Origin: Acidobacteriota bacterium | GTDB taxonomy: Bacteria; Acidobacteriota; UBA4820; DSQY01 | Direction: 5' to 3' | Assembly: GCA_021814085.1 (NCBI GenBank) | Contig: JAKAJA010000058.1 | Span: forward strand, 1 to 8,771 | DNA: 8,771 nt | Part shown: positions 1 through 7,475 of the stretch, one piece after another | Layout of the letters: each line of letters starts with the position of its first letter | Numbering within the stretch: position 1 is the first letter of the stretch | The notes under the pieces: model-generated | Told to the model about the DNA's origin: nothing | What the model saw: the letters and a program-made list of their open reading frames with translations, nothing else | The model's database searches: none | Position numbers and translations under genes: made by a program

Positions 1-2308
<2,308 letters not shown>

Positions 2309-2310
2309 AG

Positions 2311-2342
2311 GCAACGAGCCAACGAGCCAACGAGTCAACGAG
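2311..2342 (+). repeat. Four tandem copies of octamer NCAACGAG directly after ppdK stop
   Basis: Four back-to-back 8-base units (GCAACGAG, CCAACGAG, CCAACGAG, TCAACGAG) begin two bases after the ppdK stop codon and run into the terminator hairpin. Only the first base varies between units. Related units occur on the other strand just after the stop of the convergent gene (3606-3637). The period of 8 makes a coding role unlikely. Function is unknown. Confidence 0.85.
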
Positions 2343-2375
2343 AAAAGGGCCCGGCGGAAGCCGGGCCTTTTGCTT
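2343..2375 (+). terminator. Rho-independent terminator of ppdK, possibly bidirectional
   Basis: The left arm AAAAGGGCCCGGC (2343-2355), a GGAA tetraloop (2356-2359) and the right arm GCCGGGCCTTTT (2360-2371) form a GC-rich stem with one bulged G, followed by TTTTGCTTT on the plus strand. The A-run on the 5' side becomes a U-run on the opposite strand, so the same hairpin could also stop minus-strand transcription entering from the gap. It lies 35 bases after the ppdK stop. Confidence 0.85.
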
Positions 2376-2407
2376 TAGGGCAGCATCCGCAAATGGACCC
2401 AATGCTT

Positions 2408-2421
2408 CCACCTTCAGGTGG
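2408..2421. repeat. Small hairpin CCACC-TTCA-GGTGG
   Basis: A perfect 5-bp inverted repeat with a 4-base loop lies in the repeat-rich stretch after the terminator. It is short enough to be chance and is listed because it sits in a cluster of similar structures. Confidence 0.3.
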
Positions 2422-2457
2422 CGATTTCTTGCCCCTGCTGGAGCGGCCTCCCGGTCG

Positions 2458-2494
2458 CGAATGGGATGTTTTTCCATTCGCCATTCACCATTCT
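2458..2494. repeat. CCATTCN heptamer tandem repeat with an inverted partner
   Basis: Three consecutive 7-base units, CCATTCG (2474-2480), CCATTCA (2481-2487) and CCATTCT (2488-2494), are preceded by the exact reverse complement CGAATGG at 2458-2464, leaving a nine-base spacer that holds a run of five Ts. The first unit can pair with the inverted partner. This is a different short tandem repeat family from the octamer after ppdK. No coding potential is evident. Confidence 0.7.
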
Positions 2495-2503
2495 TTCGTG
2501 GGA

Positions 2504-2518
2504 GCCGTCGCCGACGGC
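2504..2518. repeat. 15-base palindrome GCCGTCG-C-CGACGGC
   Basis: A perfect 7-bp inverted repeat around a single central C (2511). In RNA it would form at most a short stem with a small loop; in DNA it is a good dyad for a dimeric protein. No adjacent gene start makes it an obvious operator. Confidence 0.45.
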
Positions 2519-2641
2519 GAAAGGTTGAAGAACCGCCTATCGGCCTCGGGAGTGGCCTCCTGTGGCGGGGGACAGGGGACAAGAAGCGCGGACCCTTGAG
2601 GGGCCCACCTGCCGCCGCGGCAATCTCAGGGCGCAACGCAC

Positions 2642-2692
2642 CGTAGGCGAGTATACACATCCTCGCCGGGCCTGGATGTGTCGCGGCCTACG
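2642..2692. repeat. 51-nt imperfect palindrome resembling a repetitive extragenic element
   Basis: The outer arms CGTAGGC (2642-2648) and GCCTACG (2686-2692) are exact reverse complements, as are the inner arms ACACATCC (2655-2662) and GGATGTGT (2674-2681). The arms are separated by an asymmetric internal loop (6 and 4 bases) and close on an 11-base loop. That gives 15 base pairs in 51 bases in a non-coding gap. The shape suits a REP-like or miniature inverted-repeat element. No tyrosine-transposase gene or target duplication is visible, so the class is inferred. Confidence 0.65.
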
Positions 2693-2718
2693 AATGGGAG
2701 GGTCATCCTGAGGGCTCC

Positions 2719-2739
2719 TTAGAAGGCCCACGCTTCTAA
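2719..2739. repeat. Hairpin TTAGAAG-N7-CTTCTAA
   Basis: A perfect 7-bp inverted repeat with a 7-base loop (GCCCACG). It lies about 150 bases beyond the 3' end of the small minus-strand membrane protein gene. There is no T-run on either side, so it is a poor intrinsic terminator, though it could be an mRNA 3' structure. Confidence 0.4.
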
Positions 2740-2889
2740 AGAACGACGCAACATATTCAGGATCGTATGGTGCAAATTGGACATTGAAGACAACTCCGGA
2801 CGAGCGTCCGAAATTAAGGATTGCATCTGATACCGCTGCATAGTTCGTGGTGGCGTTATTTGACGCTTCTAAGGCAATCAGCGCGGCAA

Positions 2890-3117
2890 TTAATGAAGAA
2901 TGCGGTTCACAACATATGCGACTGCAGCCGACGTGGCCAAAAACAATACTGAAGAAAACAAATACGAAGACCAAAATCGTTGCGGCTCCTGGTCTCGGCT
3001 GACGACATCGAGCCCAACCCTCATCTGACCTTTTGCCAAGGGATACCCCAGTACGACCGCGGCAATAATAAGCCACACGATAGCCACGATAGACAGGATT
3101 TCTTCTTTCTGGAGCAT
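2890..3117 (-). CDS. Small two-helix membrane protein, unknown function
   Basis: The 75-residue protein starts at ATG 3117, chosen over an upstream in-frame start at 3153 because AAGGAG (3130-3125) sits seven bases before it. It begins MLQKEEILS, then has a hydrophobic helix (about residues 8-29), a polar loop of about 22 residues containing RDQEPQRFW, and a second hydrophobic helix (about 50-72) ending NRILH. The arrangement of helix, charged loop with a Pro and an aromatic pair, then helix is seen in many small bacterial inner-membrane proteins. I do not recognise a named family. It is isolated in an AT-shifted gap, more than 500 bases past the end of the minus-strand operon, and no clear promoter is visible. 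It could be an immunity, regulatory or orphan membrane peptide; nothing in the sequence decides this. The good ribosome site and clean two-helix pattern argue that it is real. Confidence 0.6.
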   Translation of the reverse strand: MLQKEEILSIVAIVWLIIAAVVLGYPLAKGQMRVGLDVVSRDQEPQRFWSSYLFSSVLFLATSAAVAYVVNRILH

Positions 3118-3124
3118 AAGGGTT

Positions 3125-3130
3125 CTCCTT
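3125..3130 (-). promoter_or_regulatory. Strong Shine-Dalgarno AAGGAG deciding the start of the small membrane protein
   Basis: On the minus strand AAGGAG is followed by a seven-base spacer and ATG at 3117-3115. This is the best match to an anti-Shine-Dalgarno partner in the gap and the main support for translation of the small gene. Confidence 0.65.
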
Positions 3131-3555
3131 GCAATGCTCGGTGTAAAAACCAATCTCGCAGCCCTAGACTACGGTTGCCATGCTACGATCATGATGGTCT
3201 GAAGCCTCAACAATCAGAATGCATGCCAGAAAAGAAGCAGGGCCATGCCATACCCAGCTGAAAGCAGATCGAAAGCGGCAGCATCTACCTCCAATTCAAA
3301 ATCAGTGTAGCAGTAATTATGAAGAGGGAAAAGCAAAGGCAGCCTTGATGGCGTCCCCGATTATTTGCGAGAAGATCATTCTAATTCGGGGAACACAATA
3401 CCGATTTCAAGGACGTTGACACCCAGCTCGTCTCATCTGCCGAACTTGGGGTATCTTCCCAACGGCGTGCTAGAAGGATAGCGAGCCCCCAAATGTCCGT
3501 CGGGGAATGCCCCCACCACGCGGGTCCGATGTTGGCCAAGTCCATAAATCGTCGG

Positions 3556-3597
3556 GGCAGCGGCCTGCCAATTGGAGATTCGCTCCCTCTAATTGGC
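3556..3597. repeat. Overlapping alternative hairpins past the end of the minus-strand operon
   Basis: One stem pairs GCCAATT (3567-3573) with AATTGGC (3591-3597), extended by GGAG (3574-3577) with CTCC (3583-3586) around the loop ATTCG, with CTCT unpaired on one side. A second stem pairs GGCAG (3556-3560) with CTGCC (3565-3569) around CGGC. The two share 3567-3569, so they exclude each other. The plus strand continues CTTTAATTAT, a weak T-rich tail; the minus strand has no T-run. It could be the 3' processing or termination structure of the operon, but it is not a clean intrinsic terminator for it. Confidence 0.4.
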
Positions 3598-3605
3598 CTT
3601 TAATT

Positions 3606-3637
3606 ATCGTTGGTTCGTTGGCTCGCCGCGCGTTGGC
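3606..3637 (-). repeat. CCAACGAN octamers directly after the stop of the convergent gene
   Basis: Read on the minus strand, the bases immediately after the stop codon of the DUF4388 protein contain CCAACGCG (3636-3629), then CCAACGAA (3621-3614) and CCAACGAT (3613-3606). The last two are in tandem; the first is one base out of register. The unit matches the CCAACGAG repeat after ppdK, in the same orientation relative to its own gene. Confidence 0.7.
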
Positions 3638-5470
3638 TCAGTCCCTTTCGCTGCCCGGGAGCTGGTTGGGGATGCTGCGCTTGAGGGAGAGGAGCTGCCG
3701 CTCCAGGAGGGCCTTCTCCATGGCGAGACCGGCCTGGGCCATGAAGATCTCGATGCCGCTCAGATCTGGCAGATCCTCTCCGCTGATGGCGTTGTCGGCG
3801 TAGAGGATGGCCACCACGCGGTTGCGGCTGATCATGGGGATGGCCACGAGCTCCTTGGGGCGGAGGGTTCCGAGGGCCTGGGCGAAATCCTTGTCCACCT
3901 GGGAGTAGTCGTCGTCGCGCTTGATGGCCGTGTTCCGCGCCTGGACCGTCTCGTCGAAGAGGGAGCCGACCCCCACGGGAATCCTTAACCTGCGGACCTT
4001 CTGCATCATCATCTCCCGGTCCCCCGTCTCCCCGAATCCGCCCAGCCCCATGATCTCGTCCTTCTTCACGAGGAAGAGGATGGCGCGCTCGAAGTACTCG
4101 GCGGCCAAGCGGAGCACCAGGAGGGAGATCTCGCTCGATTCGCGGGGGCTGGCCAGCTCTCCCATGAGTCCCTTAAGGAGGCTCAGCTGGTCGCGGACGC
4201 GGTAGCCCTCGTCCACGGATTCCACCCCGAGATCCTTGTAGAAGGTCGCTACTTCCTCTTCCACGGGGGGGAGGAGGCGGTCTACCTCCTTGCAGAAGAG
4301 ATCGGAGAAGCCGTCGATGGAGGCCTCGAGCTGGTCCACCCTGATCTGGCTCAGGGCGGGCTTCCGCAGGACGGCCACGGCCCCCTTGAGGCGGGCCATT
4401 TCGGCGATCCGTTCGTCGTCCAGGTCGCTCATGAGGACGACCTTGATTTGCGGGAAGGAGAGGGTGGACTTCTCAAGGAGCTCCAGGCCGCCCAGGTAGC
4501 CCACGCCGTCCGTGGTGGACATGAGGAGGTCCGTCAGGGCGAGGAAGGGCTTTCGCTGCTCCAGCAGACCCGAGCAGACGGCGATGTACTCGGTCAGACT
4601 CGCGACGGGAAGGACCTGGGCGAAATGCTTGTGGAGCCTGGAGCGGAGCATGGTCTTGAAAATGCTCTCGTCGGAGGCCAGCACAACCGTGATCTTGTTC
4701 TTGGCCGGGTCCATGTGCACCGGCGCCGCGTGCGCGTGGGCGGGGGTCGGGAGCGGCGGGGCCTCCACCGTGGCCTGCTGTTGCGGAGGCGCGAAAAGGT
4801 CCGCCGGCGAAGGCGAGTGGTCACGGAGGGGATGGGGAGGGAGGACTTCCGCGGGCAGTTCCTCTGGTGGAGCCGGAGAGACAGGCTCCGGGGAGGGCAC
4901 TCGCGCCGGTGGCTCCGGCTTGGGGGTCGGGGCCGCCGCATGGGGCCGCGCGGTACTCGGCGCCCAGTCCGCAAAGCTGCTCTCCGTGAGAGTTTGCGTG
5001 AGGAGGTTCTGGGGAGAGACCGGTTGCTCGAGGGGATAGAAGGGGGTGGGACTCCCCGCGTCCTCCTCACCGCCCTCGTTCAGACTGAACAGGAACTCGC
5101 CGCTATCGCACTGGGTGAGGGTCTTGAGGCGCTTGGCGAGTTCGAGGCGACGGGCTTGCTCCACGAAGGGCCGGTTCAGGGCGCCCCCCTTGATGAGCCG
5201 GTGGAGGGCTTGCAGGGGCTTCCCGGAAGCCTTGGCGAGGGCATCCTCCATCTCCTGGGCGTCCACGAGGCCTTGGGATTGGAAGAAACCCAGGAAGTTC
5301 ATCTCGTCGAAATCGCCTACGATATCCGAGACGTTGCCGCTGGAGAAGATGATGAACGCCTGGGTCCTGTCGGGCGGAGTCAACCGGAGGACGCCGGTCC
5401 GCCTGGACACGTTGACGATCTGCAGGATGTCGAGGAGGGACAGATCCTCCAGGCTACCCACGAGACTCAT
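3638..5470 (-). CDS. DUF4388 (PATAN) - receiver - GAF signalling protein
   Basis: A 610-residue cytoplasmic protein with no signal peptide or membrane helix. Residues 1-95 match the DUF4388/PATAN pattern (GSLEDLSLLDILQIV, then RRTGVLRL, then IIFSSGNVSDIVGD), with a helical tail to about 132. Residues 135-255 are a Pro/Ala-rich linker. Residues 258-385 look like a response-regulator receiver: acidic pair D267-E268, candidate phosphoacceptor D314 (LTDLL), S348 in the switch position and K370 before Pro, so the phosphorylation site appears intact. Residues about 425-595 look like a GAF sensor domain (IPVGVGSLFDE, ELVAIPMI, NRVVAILYADN). No kinase, DNA-binding or cyclic-nucleotide domain is visible, so the output may be protein-protein contact. 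Related DUF4388 proteins occur in Acidobacteriota, Myxococcota and Deinococcota. The start ATG overlaps the upstream stop (ATGA), with GGAG shortly before it, so translation is probably coupled. It is the last gene of the operon. Domain calls are by eye; the GAF call is the weakest. Confidence 0.85.
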   Translation of the reverse strand: MSLVGSLEDLSLLDILQIVNVSRRTGVLRLTPPDRTQAFIIFSSGNVSDIVGDFDEMNFLGFFQSQGLVDAQEMEDALAKASGKPLQALHRLIKGGALNRPFVEQARRLELAKRLKTLTQCDSGEFLFSLNEGGEEDAGSPTPFYPLEQPVSPQNLLTQTLTESSFADWAPSTARPHAAAPTPKPEPPARVPSPEPVSPAPPEELPAEVLPPHPLRDHSPSPADLFAPPQQQATVEAPPLPTPAHAHAAPVHMDPAKNKITVVLASDESIFKTMLRSRLHKHFAQVLPVASLTEYIAVCSGLLEQRKPFLALTDLLMSTTDGVGYLGGLELLEKSTLSFPQIKVVLMSDLDDERIAEMARLKGAVAVLRKPALSQIRVDQLEASIDGFSDLFCKEVDRLLPPVEEEVATFYKDLGVESVDEGYRVRDQLSLLKGLMGELASPRESSEISLLVLRLAAEYFERAILFLVKKDEIMGLGGFGETGDREMMMQKVRRLRIPVGVGSLFDETVQARNTAIKRDDDYSQVDKDFAQALGTLRPKELVAIPMISRNRVVAILYADNAISGEDLPDLSGIEIFMAQAGLAMEKALLERQLLSLKRSIPNQLPGSERD

Positions 5471-6654
5471 GGCTTGGCTCCGGGCCGCGCTCCTTCTGCT
5501 CCATGTTGACTATAGAATAGGAGGAAACGCTTGTCCATCGGGCCGAGGCGCACCTGGGCGTTCTGGGGCTGGCCCTCGGAAGGGCTGAGGGCCAGCGTGT
5601 AGACACCGGGTTCGAGGTCCCTGAAGAAGAAGTTCCCTTCCCAGAGGTCCATGCTCACGGAGCCACCCGGTCCCCGCAGCTGGACGGCCCCGGTCTCGGG
5701 GGCATCGAGCGGGCCGAGGAGCTTTCCTGACAGGAGGTTACCCGTGAAAGTGGCGGTGGCCGCCCGGCGCCACAGCAGGCAGGAGACGCCTGCCTCCGGC
5801 TCGAACCCTATCCTGTCCTCGTGTTCCAGGCACCGGGCCGTTCCGCCCGCGTAGGTTCCCAGCGTTCCAACCTCGAGGCCTCCGCCGGCTCGGAGCACGA
5901 TAAAGCTGGGGGGCATCCACCCGGAGGTCGCGAAGGGGTCGCAGAAAACGGTGCCGGCGCCCGGGTAAGTCACTTCCAGGCAGGCGTGGAGCATGCCTCC
6001 CTGGATCAGGGTTGGCTCCCCGCGGGCCGGAAGCTTGAGACCGACCACTTCCCGGCACTGGAACCCCAGGGCCTTTAGGATCGAAACGGCGAGCCTGGTC
6101 ATGCCCACGCAGGAGGCCGTGCCGCGTTTCAGGACCTCCTGTTCCGTCTCGGAAAAGGAGGGCTTTTCCTCGTAGGTGATGTGGGTTTTCAGGGTGAGCA
6201 GCACGGCCTCCACGGCTTCGTCTGCACGCTGGCAGGGCGCAAGGGCTTTGGCCAAGTCCGCCCCGAGGGAAGGGGGCAGGTTGAGGGAGGAGGGGAGTCT
6301 CCCCGGCGTGAAGGGGGTCCTCACTTTCAGGGGAGACGGCGTGGATAGAACGGAGACCTTCCAGCCCCCGGCGACGGGTTCGACCTTCTGCAGGAAGCCG
6401 TCATTCTCGTAGGGCGGGGGGGAAGGAGCCTTGTCGGCGGAGACGAGGTAAACGGCGGAGGCGCGACCGGACACTATCCCGAAGCCGGGGGGAAGCTTCG
6501 CGGGCACGGGGGCGGCGGCCCGGAGGACGGCGCCCGCGAGGAGTGCGCCCAGCAGGCTGCTAAGCAGGGGAATGCAGGACCGCGTCCAGAACCCCGTTGA
6601 TGAACTTTCCCGATTCGTCGCCCCCGAATTTCTTGCCGATTTCAACCGCTTCAT
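5467..6654 (-). CDS. Secreted transglutaminase-like (papain-fold) protein
   Basis: A 395-residue protein. The start at ATG 6654 gives a long basic N-region (MKRLKSARNS...), a hydrophobic core (about 27-45, PLLSSLLGALLAGAVL) and small residues before a likely cleavage site (AAAPVPA), i.e. an export signal. Upstream AAGGTGG (6667-6661) supports this start. The only later standard start is GTG 6507, which would delete the signal. Residues 140-245 carry a transglutaminase-like triad: Cys182 in GTASCVGMTRLAVSIL, His223 in MLHACLEV and Asp239 in FCDPFATSGW. Residues about 303-356 resemble a small beta-sandwich of the carboxypeptidase-regulatory type (ending DLEPGVYTLAL). Likely acts in the periplasm or at the cell surface as a peptidase, amidase or crosslinking enzyme; the substrate cannot be read from sequence. 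It overlaps the end of nusB by about 95 bases in another frame and its TGA overlaps the next ATG. The fold and triad are a good call; the exact start is less sure. Confidence 0.8.
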   Translation of the reverse strand: MKRLKSARNSGATNRESSSTGFWTRSCIPLLSSLLGALLAGAVLRAAAPVPAKLPPGFGIVSGRASAVYLVSADKAPSPPPYENDGFLQKVEPVAGGWKVSVLSTPSPLKVRTPFTPGRLPSSLNLPPSLGADLAKALAPCQRADEAVEAVLLTLKTHITYEEKPSFSETEQEVLKRGTASCVGMTRLAVSILKALGFQCREVVGLKLPARGEPTLIQGGMLHACLEVTYPGAGTVFCDPFATSGWMPPSFIVLRAGGGLEVGTLGTYAGGTARCLEHEDRIGFEPEAGVSCLLWRRAATATFTGNLLSGKLLGPLDAPETGAVQLRGPGGSVSMDLWEGNFFFRDLEPGVYTLALSPSEGQPQNAQVRLGPMDKRFLLFYSQHGAEGARPGAKP

Positions 6655-6963
6655 TGATGGCCACCTTCTCGGGGACTTCGGGGTCGAAGCGCATTTCGTA
6701 GACGCCCATCCTCAGCAGGCCCCTGTCGGTCCTCGTGAGGCGTTCGATCTTCCAGTGCTGGAGGTGCTGGGAAATGAGCTCATCCACCTCCGCCCTGCGG
6801 CTCCAGACCCCCTCCACGAGGGTTGCGGCGAACTTCCGAACTCTGTTGGAGGAGTGGCGGTCGGTCGCGATCTCGGCCAGTACGGAGGCCAGGTCCTCGA
6901 CGCCGAGGTCCATCTGGTAGAGGAAGGTCAGGGCGAGTTCTCGGCCCTCGCGGCGGATGCCCA

Positions 6964-6964
<1 letters not shown>
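6560..6964 (-). CDS. nusB: Transcription antitermination factor NusB
   Basis: A 134-residue all-helical RNA-binding protein, close to the 139 residues of the E. coli protein. NusB binds boxA RNA with NusE (ribosomal protein S10) and promotes antitermination, chiefly in rRNA operons. Family signatures are clear: RREGRELALTFLYQMD at the N-terminus, LTRTDRGLLRMGVYEM in the middle and the C-terminal VAINEAVEIGKKFGG block followed by FINGVLDAV. The start ATG at 6964 shares one base with the ribH stop (TGATG), the classic termination-reinitiation arrangement. ribH followed by nusB is a widely conserved gene order in bacteria. Its last ~95 bases also encode the N-terminus of the next protein in a different frame. 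The longer open frame extending upstream to 7273 is ribH sequence read out of frame. Confidence 0.96.
6661..6667 (-). promoter_or_regulatory. Ribosome binding site AAGGTGG inside nusB for the transglutaminase-like gene
   Basis: Minus-strand AAGGTGG (6667-6661) lies six bases before ATG 6654, within the nusB coding sequence. The match is moderate, but it supports the upstream start that gives the protein a complete export signal. The alternative GTG at 6507 would leave no signal. Confidence 0.45.
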
Positions 6965-7428
<464 letters not shown>

Positions 7429-7432
7429 CGCA

Positions 7433-7455
7433 CCCTCCAGGCCGCCCTGGGCGGC
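7433..7455 (-). promoter_or_regulatory. ribH Shine-Dalgarno abutted by a GC hairpin
   Basis: On the minus strand a perfect 6-bp stem GCCGCC-CAG-GGCGGC (7455-7441) ends two bases before GGAGGG (7438-7433). This is the only intergenic spacer long enough for a control element in the operon. The spacer is too short for an FMN riboswitch, and none of the conserved riboswitch blocks is seen. There is no T-run, so it is not a terminator. It could tune ribH translation or mark an mRNA processing site, or it may be incidental in GC-rich DNA. Confidence 0.35.
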
Positions 7456-7475
7456 TCTCGGCCTCGCGGGCCGTT

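Larger units (their letters stand above)
2740..3605. other. AT-shifted intergenic island between convergent genes
   Basis: Base composition drops to about half GC (28/60 in 2761-2820, 29/60 in 3301-3360) against about two-thirds in neighbouring genes (40/60 in 7201-7260). The only credible gene is the small two-helix membrane protein at 2890-3117. From 3118 to 3605 I find no gene with a plausible start. A few short protein-like open stretches occur on the minus strand at 3214-3432, with small hairpins around 3500-3600. The shift suits acquired or decaying DNA, or simply relaxed non-coding sequence. Confidence 0.6.

Noticed and set aside
2311..2342. CRISPR array
   Set aside because: Units are 8 bases in direct tandem without spacers, and no cas gene is present.
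2537..3076. 179-codon minus-strand frame overlapping the small membrane protein gene
   Set aside because: Its only ATG lies inside the small gene without a ribosome site, and its end runs through the 51-nt palindrome and other repeats. The middle part (about 2890-2707) looks mildly protein-like but has no start of its own.
2309..3637. tRNA, rRNA or insertion sequence in the gap
   Set aside because: No T-loop GGTTCGA-type match in a cloverleaf context, no rRNA-like sequence and no transposase frame or terminal inverted repeats with target duplication were seen.
4448..5509. 353-codon plus-strand open frame opposite the DUF4388 gene
   Set aside because: Composition is Arg/Gly/Glu-rich, with no recognisable domain; the minus strand carries clear domains over the same bases.
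7429..7475. FMN riboswitch upstream of ribH
   Set aside because: The spacer is 47 bases and lacks the conserved multi-helix blocks; an FMN element needs well over 100 bases.
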